From positions 248,001 through 312,000 of the forward strand of contig JALRMH010000003.1 of NCBI GenBank assembly GCA_026119935.1: a DNA stretch of 64,000 bases, in the 5' to 3' direction. The position numbers were made by a program, and so were the translations under genes. Shown in pieces: positions 1-10,902 of this stretch (its first letter is position 1; every line of letters starts with the position of its first letter). The notes below the pieces were generated by a model. The model saw only the letters and a program-made list of their open reading frames with translations, was not told the DNA's origin and made no database searches. The DNA is from Endothia cerciana. Lineage: Eukaryota > Ascomycota > Sordariomycetes > Diaporthales > Cryphonectriaceae.

Positions 1-1750
1 GTCCTCTGCCGTACTGCGGCGGCGAGTCGGGCTCCCCGTTCTGAGCCTTGATCTCGTAGGGCAGAAAGAGGAAAGTGGTGCATGATATTTGACTCGCGCG
101 GGCTGATGGCGTATAAGGGGAGAAATACGATTATGAGGGCGAGCGGGGTGCGATGTCGTACTCCAAGAGCCGACCCTGGGCGTAAATGCCTCTGGTACTT
201 GGACAATTGGCGCTTCTCCATTCTGCGGCCCGCACGCGTCTTGCTGCCAGAAGCTGACCATGATATCGAGGAGGTCGAGGGAGGGTTTTGGGAGCCTCTT
301 TCAACGCGCCGGCGTGCGAGGCCGCTATCCCAGCTTACACGGCCCGCCGGGGCGCTGAGGATCTGAATAGCTTCATTTTTAGTTGTCAATGTCAGCAAAT
401 AAGTCCTCTTCGCAATGCCTCATTGATGGGTGCCCTGATCGATAGGAGGTGCTGAAAGGAACTTCTTTCTTTATTCTTTCGACCTTCAGCCACTGCGGCC
501 ACCTTTATGGGAATTCATAGTGGAGAAGTATAGATGTCATCTGAAAGGGGGGATTTCTAGGGCCCCCAAAAAGGTGAAGGGCTACTTGATAATCCAATTT
601 TGGACTGCGAGGACGAAGCAGCGTGCGGTCAGCTTGTTGGCCCCGAGCCGTCCGCGGAATTGCATGCACAGTGGCCCGCGGCTCCCAGCTGGACTGACCC
701 AACGCCATCACCCTTTGGCGGCACTGGAGGGAGAGGACAGTATCCAACAGTGGGCTTGATGATCGTACTGGAGACTCCACGCAACTCGTTCTTGTGGACC
801 ATCTGACAGTACACCGCCCCTTACTACGCAACGATAGTTCGCCAGCCTCGCATGCAGCCTCGTGGCCCTAAACCCTTGCGTGTATTAGCGACAGCGGACC
901 TCCAAGTCACTTTGGCGTTGGCAGCCATTATTCTTCGTCTTGTCTGATTTCAAGTCATGTGTACAAGCAGCGTACCTATGCCACATGCGATGGCTCTGTG
1001 AATGATTTTTGCTTTTCCTTGGGATGCTTACTATGTAGCGGCATAACGCATACCCAGATCTCAGTGAGCACGGGCAACACAGAGGCTCCCTAGGCTACCG
1101 GCATTCGTGTGTTGTGCCTCAAAGGCTGGCTCATAAAGAGCCAGTCTATTTCTGATCCAATTGCAGTCCACGGAGCTGTCACTAATGATCTGATCACCTT
1201 TACATCATCTCACCTGCTGGAGGATCGTACCCCGTGTGCGTGGATTATTTCCTACTCGGCCGTGCCATCCTTTGTTGTCTCTGGCAGGACACCCCTGCCC
1301 CATGCTCGCAGAGATCCCTACCCATTCTTCCGAATGCAAGCCATCTGCCACCTTCCTGCACCTCCGCAGGGGTTCTCGGGCAGTGAGGCTGTGACATTGG
1401 TCAGTCGTAGAGAGTCGTAGAGAGCAGATCCGCGGTCGTAGCCATGGATGTATTCGGAGGTCCGGGAGACATTTGGACAGCGGACGGGGGGCGTGTCGCA
1501 CGCCTCGAGGGCTAGTCCGAATCTGTGACCTGAACTCATGGTCGATATGTAGAGGGCCGTCCGATACAAGTATCTGCCACCTTCCCCTGGCTTCTCTGAT
1601 CTTCCCAAATATCTGGGCACAGAGCCCTCCTCCTCAGACGTGGCAGAACCTGTCGATATTCCGGCCGTGCACCCCAGCCCGTCAGGCCAAAAAACGCACT
1701 CTCCTCGGCCAGGCTCATTACATAGACTCGACCCCGCAGAGAATAGAGCC
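1..1750. other. no recognisable gene
   Basis: Short reading frames of up to about 160 codons occur on both strands. They overlap each other and show no recognisable motif, and no convincing splice-linked gene could be built. Nothing is supported here. Confidence 0.6.
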
Positions 1751-2266
1751 ATGTTCCTCATCCAATGCCCCCAAGCCCCGTCGGTCCCCGGCGGCGGAGG
1801 CACCGAGACCCCCTCCTCTCCCCAGGACCATCAAGCTCGCGTTCCTCAGGCGGGACCAGGAGGGGGCGGCGACGCCCAACCCTGGATGCAGTTCGACCAC
1901 ACCTTCTCCCCAGGCGCCGGCGCCGGCAGCACGCACACCACTACCCTGACCTACACGATCTGGTGCGACACCCCGGCCGTCGACACGTCCCGGCTCCCCC
2001 CGGTGTTCCGGGCGGACAACAGCCTGTACCCGGCCGACAGCCGCGACGGGACGGAGAGGGAGCACAACGAGACCGGCTGGGCCCTCGCGAGGCTGAACCC
2101 GGCGCTGTGTGTACCTCATAGCACCGGCAAGCCCGGGCTGCTAAGGCTCGCGGTCGAGTGCTGGATGGTCGCGAGGGGGGCACGGGCAGGTAGGCGCTGC
2201 GTCGACGGCTCCGGAGGCGTCCCGCGGGGGGTTGATGGCGGTGATGGTGTGGGTGATGCTGGATGA
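1751..2266 (+). CDS. hypothetical GC-rich orphan reading frame
   Basis: I do not recognise this protein. From the ATG at 1751 the frame encodes about 171 residues. The middle part, about residues 45-140, has protein-like composition and strong G/C preference at third codon positions, with segments such as QFDHTFSP, TLTYTIWCDTP and LLRLAVECWMVAR. The ends are low-complexity (Gly/Pro/Arg). The frame stays open upstream to 1640, so the start is uncertain, and a small intron near 2107-2120 cannot be excluded. There is no signal peptide or clear membrane segment. It could be a lineage-specific small protein or a chance GC-rich frame; overlapping frames on the other strand are also open, as is common in such DNA. 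Confidence 0.35.
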   Translation: MFLIQCPQAPSVPGGGGTETPSSPQDHQARVPQAGPGGGGDAQPWMQFDHTFSPGAGAGSTHTTTLTYTIWCDTPAVDTSRLPPVFRADNSLYPADSRDGTEREHNETGWALARLNPALCVPHSTGKPGLLRLAVECWMVARGARAGRRCVDGSGGVPRGVDGGDGVGDAG

Positions 2267-3036
2267 TGCTTCTCATCCGCTGTAGATCCCATATCACGAG
2301 TCTTTCATGTGTTGTCCCGGGTGTTGTATTGCCGGGGGGGGGGGGGGCAGCACTAGCAGCCCAGGTTCATCCCACGGATGTAAACTCACAGTAGGATCTC
2401 AATTATCCCACAAGCAGAAGGATGGGTTTCTGCAGGAGCGGGATAACCGTTATTCGACAGTAGGAGCATCAAGAAATCATATTAGTCAATGGTTCTTCGC
2501 ACGTGAAACTGAGTGCATGAGCGCACGGTCAATGCCGATAGTTCGAGCAACAGAATCAATCTCGAATTTCACTCTGAAAGCCAGCACGGCCCTTTGTGCT
2601 CTCTCGTACCAGATGCTAAGATGCTAGAAACTCTTAGATGAAGACAGAAACACAGAAGTTGTTCCTTTTGTACTCCCATCAAAATGCCTGCCAGTACCAT
2701 TGCCATGAATGCTATGCTGCAAAAACCAAAATGTTAACATAACGGGTTGAGCCACAACCCACCCGCTATTAACTTATCCATCGGTGCGCGGGACTTAAGG
2801 CACGAGCTGCCATTACCTGCCCCCCCCCCCCCCCACGGCCCCTCCCCCTTGTTGTCATGCAGATACGAACCACTTGGTCGACGTAAGATCTGTTCGTGTT
2901 GGCGGCAGATCTATCCCATTGCAACCACTTGGTTCAACATATCGTGCTCGTGTCATCTTCTCTTTGATACAATTTGTACAGTGCTGCGGACCCCTCCCTG
3001 ATTACTACCTCCGTTATCTTGAGGCCAAGCTCTGCT
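2267..3036. other. intergenic stretch with a G14 and a C15 tract
   Basis: No gene is seen. The stretch carries a run of 14 G at 2334-2347 and a run of 15 C at 2820-2834. It lies 3' of the nucleoporin gene, so part of it is probably that gene's 3' untranslated region. Confidence 0.7.
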
Positions 3037-5409
3037 TCACTTATTGGCAACCTTGTTCTCCTCCAAAACAGCAGCGAGCTTGACAGCGAACTCATTGTTT
3101 TTGACCTGAATCATCCATGTCTCCAGGCCCTTACCGTCATCCTTCGCCGCCGTGATCTTGATCCACTTGGCGCCTTTATCGACCGTGTAGGAGAAATTTG
3201 GCAGCAAAAGCTTGTTCATGGCCACCCTACCACTGGGCTCGGTACGCAACAGGATGCGCACCGCACCCGTAGACTTGTGTTTGAGGACGCGGAGGGGGCC
3301 GAGACCCTCGGGCTGCCAAGGGCTGCTCTTCTTCTTTTTGTCTTCGTCGTCATCGTCAGGCTTCGCCGGAACGTGTCGCAGGGCCTTGGCTCGCACTTCA
3401 TGGACGACCTCTTCGTCCTCCTCGCCAGGCCCCCCTTCGGTTAGAGAAACTTGCTGGTCCTGTGTTGCGTCGTCCTCGTCAGCCGTTCCGTTTCCACCAT
3501 CTTTCTTGGTGGCTTCTGGCTCGGGGGTACCAGCCGCCGGCGTCGTAGCTAGGCTAGACGCTCCGCCAAACAAAGGGGTATCTTTACAATGACGTTAATT
3601 ATGAACATCATAAAATCAACGCAGTGTAAAGATTCCAACAGAAGGAAATGCTACTTACTCGTGCCGGTAGAGCTCCCAGCAGGAGGGGCCGCAAGTTGGC
3701 TGGCGAAAATACCCTGGGCCGCATTCGCGGGCTGAACAGAGAAGAGGCCGGACGGTGCTGGCTGCGATGCCTGCTGTGACGCGCCGCCAAAGCTGAACAT
3801 GGACGATCCACCGTTCGTGGCGCCTCCGCCGAACAGGTTATTAGATGGCGCAGGAGTATCGTTTGCAGGCTGCGAACCAGCACCAAAGCTGAAGGCCGAA
3901 GGAGCCGCTGCGGCGCCGCCTCCGAACTGGAATGGTGCAGAGCCAGATGCGTTTGTTGAGGCACCAAAATCAAATGACGGAGGCTGTAAGGCACCGGAGC
4001 CATTTGCGAAGGGGTTGTTGAACGAGTCACCGCCGCCGCCAGCGTTGAAGGTAAAGGAGCCTGTGGAAGGTGCAGGTGCTGCAGCGTTGCCGAAAGAAAA
4101 TGTCGAGCCTTGGTTTGCATTGGATGAATTATCCTTGGGCGCACCAAACAGATTGCTCGCTGGAGGGTTGGCCGTAGACGTAGATGGTTGCGAGCCGAAC
4201 GTGAATCCAGTGCTGGGAGCAGCAAAGAGGCTAGGTTGCGCCTTCGCTGGCTCAGCCTGAGCTGGCGTGGTATTCCCAAACAGAGACGTCGGGGCAGGCG
4301 TGGCGGCAGGAGCAGTGGCAGGGGCCGCAGTGGGAGCCCCAAAGGTATACTTCTTGTCGCCGGTGGTAGGGGCACCGAAAACAGAGGCTGCGTCGGTGGC
4401 CCCGTTGGCAGCGGCAGCAGTCTTGGGTGGTAGCTTCTCAGCAGGTGTCGGAGCATTTCCACCGAACGTATATTTCTTGGTCGGCTGCTCTTCGGCGGCA
4501 TCGGGCTCCGACCTCCTCTTCTTCGGGGCCGATTCTTCCTTTTTCTCTTCCGTCGTGCTCGGAGCACCAAACAATACCGAGGTCCCAGATGGCTTCTCAC
4601 CGTTCGTCGGGGCAAAGAGTGAGCCGGCCGGCTTGTCATTGGTCGTGCCGAAGAGGGATGCGCCTTGCGGCTGCGTACTAGGAGCTGAAGCATTCAATCT
4701 AGAGAAGAGTGAATTTGTTTGACCCTGGTTGGCGGGGGTCTCGGCAGGTTTGCCGAATGGCGTGGTCGAGCTAGCATCTTGAGTCTTCGATCCAAAGAGG
4801 CCGGGCGTGGAAGGCGCTGCAGCGAAGTCCGAGGATTTTGCCGCCTCGGGCTGTCCAAAGAGGGATGTCTTGGTCGCGTTGCCGAAAAGATTGGAGCTTG
4901 TCTCCGATGGCTTGTCAGTCTGACCGAACAGCGATGTCGTGGACGCCTTGGGCGTCTCTTTTGCGAAGTCCTCGACCTGAGTGCCGAAGGATGCTGTTCC
5001 ACTGGGCTTGGGTGTCTCTGTAGACCCGAATTTCAATCCGGACGCGTTGTCGGGCTTGAAGGTAGAGCTCGGCTGTGCGGTCGACATTCCAAACATGGGC
5101 GTACTTGTCGAAGCAGCCTCAGAACCAAACTTGATGGGCGTGTTAGGGTTCCATGTCTTGTCTTGGGGCCGACTCTGCTTCTGCGGGCTAGCAGTTCGCT
5201 TCTCAGGAGACTTGGCAGCCTCCACATTAGGTGCCTTCGTGACGCGATCCATGAGGCTCGACCCTTTGTCAAAGAGATTGCCGTTCCCGGAGACACTGCC
5301 AAACGGAGCACTGGGCTTGCCACCAAAGAGCGAAGGCGCACTCCCAAATGCTGGAGCTGCACCGACAGACTTCTTGTCGGCCGCTGGAGCTTCCTCCACG
5401 TCGCTGTCT

Positions 5410-5440
<31 letters not shown>

Positions 5441-6812
5441 CCTCGCTCTCGACCTCATCGTCACTACCCGCTGGAGTGTTCTGCTCAGAGAGATGACCGA
5501 AAATGTTGCCGCCTGGGGCCAAAGACTTTGAGGCACCACCAAGGACAGAGTTGGAAGGCTGAGCAAAGAGGGTGGACTGAGGTTTGCTGGCAGCGGAGTC
5601 TCCAGAGGAGGTTTTCGAGGAAGGCTTCGGTGGGCTCGCTGCGCGCTTGGCTGGGGTATTGTTGGCGACCTCCTCGAACAGCGACAGAGTCGCAGATGGC
5701 TTCGACTTCTGGAGCTTGCTGGGCTGGTTCTCCTCGTCCTGGTCCATCTGCTCAGAGCCGCGCTTCGTCTTCTTCGAAAATGGTGTGGTGCCCGCATTGG
5801 AGGTGGGAGCTGCAGATTCAGCCAGAGGCTCTCGGTCTGTTTGTCGGCGCTTGGCCGGAGACGGGGCGGTGTCCTTGGTCACGTCATCATCAGCTCGCCT
5901 CTTCACCGAAGCGCGGAAGCTGCTCTGTCCGCCATTCGATCTTGGAGCTGAGTCGTCCTCCATCGCCTCATCTTCATCCGGGACGTTGTTCTCCTGCTTC
6001 CACTTCTTTAGCACCTCTCGAGAGGCTGGCACAGTCTTGAACTCGTAGAGGCCGTATCGCAGCATGATCAAGCTCCGACTCTTCTCGTACTCCTTGGCGA
6101 AATTCATGATATTCACCCTCCAGTCCTTCTTGGCAAAGATCTCATTCGCCGCGTACTTGAGTCTGCGCAGGTCGAGGATGCAGAGAAACTGGCGTCGCTG
6201 AAGGTCGTCCAGCTCAGGTGGAACCAGATGAGCCAAGAACTCATCAGCATATATCGAGCCGACCCTGGTTGGGTTCTCTGGCACCTGCTTCGCGAGCTCT
6301 TCGCCATCGAGTTCCGGGGGAGGGGAGGCAATCCTCATCGGGAAGAGGTTGGTAGCAGTGGTCTTCGACATGCTTCGGCCAGTCATGTCGGCGGATGCAC
6401 CTCGGAATGACCGACCGGGCGTGGCCGCAGGAAAGCTCTCGCGCATCGTGTTGGGAGGTATGCGGGGCGAGAAAGTGAACTTGGAACCATTCACGTTTGT
6501 GATGCCAGATTTGAAGGAGGAGCTGGCAAAGATCCTGCCTGGCGTATTCGTAGGCACATCGGAGAAGGACCTCGTAGTGTTGGTGCCCGCTCTGGGCGGG
6601 TTGTGGTTTCGGTTGAACAGCTTCCTCCCTGCGATGACGGATGCACCAGCCTGCTTGGCGTTGCCCGCAGGGCCTGTGGTCCTCCAGCTGCCCATAGGTC
6701 TTGGTGGGGTGTGCCCTATATCCCCAAGTTGAGAAAAGGAAGCACCAAGCCCGAATGATCGGTTGGCGTTGTAGCCAGGACGTGGCTGTGCGCGCTGACG
6801 CGAGGTCTCCAT
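3037..6812 (-). CDS. FG-repeat nucleoporin with C-terminal Ran-binding domain (Nup2/Nup152-like)
   Basis: Two exons, 6812-3659 and 3581-3037, joined across an intron with donor GTAAGT and acceptor TAAAG, give about 1232 residues. The first ~140 residues are basic and Ser/Thr-rich. Residues about 195-270 form a conserved segment around PPELDDLQRRQF and EYEKSRSLIMLRYGLYEF. Next comes an acidic, Lys-rich linker with nuclear-localisation-like patches (KKTKR, KRRADDD) and a long FG region with many LFG, TFG and SFG motifs. The end, about residues 1110-1230, matches a RanBD1 fold (VVHEVRAKALRH, GPLRVLKHKSTGAVRILLRTE, WMIQVKN). Such proteins sit in the nuclear-pore basket and help import-complex disassembly through RanGTP. 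The architecture fits fungal Nup2-type proteins and the related Chaetomium Nup152; which orthologue it is cannot be decided by eye. A run of Gly-Asp codons lies at 5418-5453. Confidence 0.9.
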
Positions 6813-7975
6813 GGTGAGAGGGGTGCGCGCCGACCTACTTCAGAGATACAATCATTCAAGCCGAGGGGTTGAAGGATGGTATTCTAGGACGGTGACGGGT
6901 CGCGGCAGCTAGCTCGAGATCGCGAAACGGCGCGTCACTGAGGAACCGCGCGGGAGGGGCGTTCGGGTCGCAGTGAAACAGAGTCACCCGATCGTGTCCG
7001 AAAGAGTGTGAGAGGGAGGTAAGAATCAGACAGTCGATCCTCTCTCAGAAGTTCGAGGGGGGGAGGGAGTGGGTAAAAACCGGGCGCCTCAAGCTTTCTC
7101 TTCTGATGGAGGATAAACAAAGACGCAGCGCGTTGCGATTCAACCAACAATGACAGCCAGGAAAGGCGTCATCAAGGATGAAAAAAGAGAACACGCGTCG
7201 AGAAGCGGTTGACGCGAAGGAGATGGGAGGGGGGGGGAGATGGCGCGCAGAAGGCTGTGCGGGCGGACGAAGACGAGGACGAGGTGAGGGCGATGGGAGC
7301 AGTGGATGAGTTGCGCTGCGAAGCGGGAGGGATCTGCTTGCCTTGGTCGCGCGACGCAGCAAGAAGTCGGGTGAGAAAAAAATCCTTGGGCGGGCGGGCT
7401 CGAGAGTTTGGAGGGAGGCGGGCAACGGGTGCTGGGCAGGGGGCATGGGCAGGGGCAGGGGCAGGGGCGAAGCAGTCCACTTCCAGGCTGGCAGCAGGCT
7501 GGGAGCGGCGACGGTGAAGCAGGGGCCCCACTGTTAGCGGCATGCTGCGCTGTGCACTCTGCGGCCTATGCTCTGACCCCCTATGCCTGCCGCCTCGAGG
7601 TACTGCCAGTGAACTGCATAGTACTGTAAGCCGTAGACCTGAAACTTTTTTTACGCAGGGCGCGCAGCTGAGCGCCAGCTGGTAGCCAGCTGGAGGACAG
7701 GACCAGGAGGGAAGACTCGAGTAAGCGGCTGCGGCAACAACCGGTCCAGCCTGCTCAGGTCGGTATTCCTGACCAGCAAAGAGACCTCACTATTGAAAAA
7801 CAAGGCAGGGTGTGATCTGCTGCTATAATGTACAATAAGACGAGCGCGTATCAACACCAACACCTATCACCAACATCTACAGCTCCAACCTCAGCCCCCT
7901 TCTTCAGCCGAAGTCCCGAGGCCGGCCGTACCAGTCCGTCCACATCCCATCATATCGCATCCCAAACCGCATCTT
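6813..7975. other. intergenic: nucleoporin 5' region and SCP-2 3' region
   Basis: No gene is seen; the overlapping frames are Arg/Pro/Ser-rich low-complexity shadows. The part next to 6812 should hold the nucleoporin promoter and leader. A G-rich repeat at 7439-7468 (see separate entry) lies about 630 bp upstream of that start codon. Confidence 0.6.
7439..7468 (+). repeat. G-quadruplex-type G-rich repeat
   Basis: The plus strand reads as runs of three to five G separated by short spacers, with GGGGCA repeated three times. This meets the usual four-run quadruplex pattern. It lies in the upstream region of the nucleoporin gene. Confidence 0.55.
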
Positions 7976-8489
7976 CTACAGCTTGGCCTTGGTCTGCGCC
8001 TGCTTGAGGATGGGGTCGAGCTTGGTGGCCTTCATCACGTTCCCCTTGATCTTGAGCTTGCCGGACATGAATAACCTCTGGGCGTTGCCCTTTCCGGAGA
8101 CGAGGCTGGCGAAGTCGGACTCGGAGAGGGAGAGGGTGACTGTGAGCCAGGCCGTGTCAGCTTGTAGTCCTCCCTGCTGCCAGGTTTGGGGGGTGTTTCC
8201 GCCCAAGGCGTACCATCAGGCTTGTCTCCAGTGCCCTTGGCGACCTTGCCCTCGTTCTTCAGGTCGATGTGCCAGCTGTCCGTCTCCCCGGCTGCGTTCT
8301 TGATGGTGAAGGCGTAGATGCCCTTGCCCATGTCCATCGCCTGCTTCTTGTCGGCCTCGCTGGACTGCAGTACCTGGTTCATGGTCTCGAAGAAGGCCGA
8401 GGCGGGGAACTTATCTGTCCGGCGGTCAACGTCAGCCAGAGCCGCTGATCTCCGGGGCCGGGCGCGCACGTACCGTTCTTCAGCGACAT
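7976..8489 (-). CDS. SCP-2 sterol-transfer domain protein
   Basis: Three exons (8489-8474, 8414-8214, 8139-7976) give 126 residues, the normal length of single-domain fungal SCP-2 proteins. The first exon is only 16 nt (MSLKN plus one base). Intron 2 ends at CTCACAG behind a GCTGAC branch point; this choice restores the family pattern KPDVTLSLSESDF. Other family hallmarks are FFETMNQVL near the N terminus, GIYAFTIKNAAGETDSWHIDL in the middle and LFMSGKLKIKGNVMKATKLDPIL near the C terminus. SCP-2 proteins bind sterols, fatty acids and acyl-CoA in a hydrophobic cavity; fungal examples are usually peroxisomal. The C terminus is QTKAKL, so it ends AKL, an SKL-like peroxisomal targeting signal, which fits a peroxisomal location. 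Confidence 0.93.
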
Positions 8490-9361
8490 CTTGACGGCGT
8501 CTCGATAATGGTGATGGTGATGGTTGGCGGTGATAATATTATGTCGTCGACTGGGACATTAACAGGTTGCCGGGAGGACTGCAGTAGTGAGGATAGTGAA
8601 AGAGGAGCCCACGGCGTTGAGACAAGCGGTTTGGGAAAGTCGGGGAATTGCAGCAAGAGGGTCAGTTGATTGACTTATGACCGCATCCTGCGCCGGCGCA
8701 TGTGAATGTTCCCCAGACACGCTCGGGCTTTAGGAGCCGAGGTCCTGGCCCCATGTGCTCGAGCTGCTTATCCTGGCTTACCGGTTAGCCCCCCTGCGTC
8801 CTTGTGCCCACTGTGTCCTTGGGCCCCCAGGCCCCTGCCCCTGCAACCCCAGCAGTCTTTCTTCAGTGAGGGCGGGGCATCAGGCCCGGGATCCCCGCCA
8901 ACATTGCGGCTCGGTACGCTTGCTTGCTTGTACCGGGGGGGCGGCCACCTCGTCATTTCAGCCTCTCTTTCTGGACCAGCTAGCTCTGGTGGAAATACCA
9001 GGATAACTACTTGGTTCGATTCCAAGATGGCGGTCTAGTCCTTAGACCCTATCCAGCAGTGCATCGATCTCAAGGTCAGGTCAGTACGAGCTTCAGCAGC
9101 CCTGAGGCAAGAAACGTCCTCCTCCAACTGTTCACTCTGCTAAGGAAGAAGACGATTGGTATTCTACGACTCCTCTGACCTGCTTCTTCAACGGTTGCCG
9201 TTGTCAGCCGTGCTCCCCGTCCCATAATTAGAGGCTTTATAGCCCAGCGAGCTCGCTTAGCTAATAACGCTGTGCGAGGTCTTCCACACCTGTAGACTAC
9301 CCTTTATATATCAGCCAGCATGATCCAGGTACGCCCGAGTGTTTCCGATTCCTTTAGGGTG
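8490..9361. other. intergenic, no gene seen
   Basis: This holds the upstream region of the SCP-2 gene. A short stem-loop near 9010 resembles a tRNA T-arm but has no matching acceptor stem. Nothing else is supported. Confidence 0.6.
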
Positions 9362-10902
9362 CTACACTCCGCCCGGCCAGCTCCCTCGTGCCTCCAGTGA
9401 AGCCAAGCAAAGGCAAGTCACCTTCAAGCTCCGACACTTCACCCTTCCAATTGCCCCTGGCCCCCCTACACTCCGAGCTCGACAACCCGTACAGCTCTGG
9501 AAGTCGTTCCCCCGGACCGGCCTCCACCAGATGCCTCTGCAAGCTACGGTTCCTGGCTCTCCCCCAAATACGCTTGAGCCGATCGTCTGGGTACTGAAGC
9601 TCGGCCTCAGTGCCTTGGCTTCTGGGCCTGGTCCGCAACGGGCGAAGATTGTCTTGACTCTCCGCGCGATCGGCATCATCACTGGAAGGCAGCCGCCGAG
9701 GGTAGCGAGGCCGGCCTCAGCGATAGCCCAGATCCATAGCGAGACGGCCTCGGCTGCAAAATGTTTTGAGCCATCAGCACGGTCTTGGGCTAAGCGTCGG
9801 AGGCAATTTTTGCTCCACTCCTTCATTACCAGGCGGACTTACCGGCGTAATCACTGTCAGACATCGACATGAGATGTATGATGCCGACCAAGCGGAAGAT
9901 GCTGGCGACGATGACCCTGGGCGGTGTCAGAAGAAGCGCTCTGTCTTGGTGACCGGCGGGTGATGGTAGATCGTGATCTGTTGGTCCCGACACCGTTCAC
10001 AGTGTCCCTATCAAAAATACACCACACACTGCCAGCTTGTGCCGAGCGGGCATCTGCAGAACCCAGATCTCTCTGGCGGGTGGCATCAAGATGAGGCCGT
10101 TCAGGACGATGTCGCCGACCCAGTCCCTATGTGGAGCGAATCCACGTCTATACAGTGCCCCCCTAGCGACCCATCCCAATAACTTTCGATGGGATTGCAC
10201 GCGAAGATGGAGAGGAAGAATATAACGAGCCCCCAAGCCAGGGTCAGCGCGGCAAGCACCGCCGTGGCAACACTCATGGGTCGGTTCGGAAACATCTGGC
10301 GGTACGTGAGGAGGATGGAGAGCTTGACAAGGGTTACGTCGACGGTGAAGCTCAGCCCAGTGAAGAAGGTATACTGTCGGGCAAGCATTTGTTAGGGGTG
10401 GGATCATGTACGGAGCCCACGGTTTACATTCGGAGGCGTGAATGAGGTTTATCTGGCTTACCATCGAAATGTCCTTGAGGGCATAAAGGTCCACTGCTCC
10501 GAAACGACGCCCGAGACCCAAGCTGACGACTGTTTTGCAAGCAGGAAGTTTTAGATCAATAGACTCGATAATAGGTTGAGCTAGGAATAATGGGGGATAT
10601 TCGGTGCACACCATGAACAACAAAGCCTGCTGAAGGCCAACAAAAGGCCTGAAAGGTCGTTAGTATACGCCTCCAAGAAACCTCTTGCGGGCCCTTGTCG
10701 GGGGGCGCATCGTTACCAGAGAAGTGATGATTATCCAGTCACCCCAGCCCAACTTGGCATTCCGAAGGCGCCGCGCCCAGACCCTGAGGGCAACGGCCAG
10801 AGTCCCCACGGCTGCTACTGCTACAACACACCCATCGACCCGGGGCCCCTCGTTGTAGTCCAGGTATACCGTTATGGTCTGCGGCGAGATGTTCGTCGTC
10901 AT
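9362..10902 (-). pseudogene. PTH11/SAT4-type rhodopsin-fold membrane protein, frame-broken
   Basis: Six exons can be joined on the minus strand: 10902-10717, 10648-10612, 10529-10462, 10373-10001, 9916-9843 and 9753-9362. All junctions are GT-AG and several have CTRAY branch points (ACTAAC, TCTGAC). The product is a seven-helix fungal rhodopsin-domain protein. Typical features are RVWARRLRNAKLGWGDWII in the first loop, GLGRRFGAVD before helix 3, DVTLVKLSILLTYRQMFP, a conserved CNPIESYWDG, and LQMPARHKLAVCGVFLIGTL before helix 7. Such proteins are plasma-membrane receptors or sensors (PTH11 class) or orphan members. Exon 4 has one reading-frame break at the GGG run 10119-10121, between HIGTG and GDIVLNGLILM; a single base change restores the family pattern. 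This is either a recent loss-of-function allele or an error in the sequence. The rest looks intact, with an unusual, low-similarity tail. Confidence 0.75.

Noticed and set aside
2334..2347. Homopolymer run considered as a scaffold gap or CRISPR-like artefact
   Set aside because: Real G bases rather than N, no spacing pattern, and similar runs occur across the window.
4719..5496. Long plus-strand reading frames inside the nucleoporin gene
   Set aside because: They are antisense to a clearly conserved coding region and owe their openness to its codon bias and FG-repeat composition.
8960..9035. tRNA-like sequence with perfect T-arm (CTTGG/CCAAG with TTCGATT loop)
   Set aside because: No matching acceptor stem or anticodon arm, and a poor A box. 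Probably a chance hairpin.
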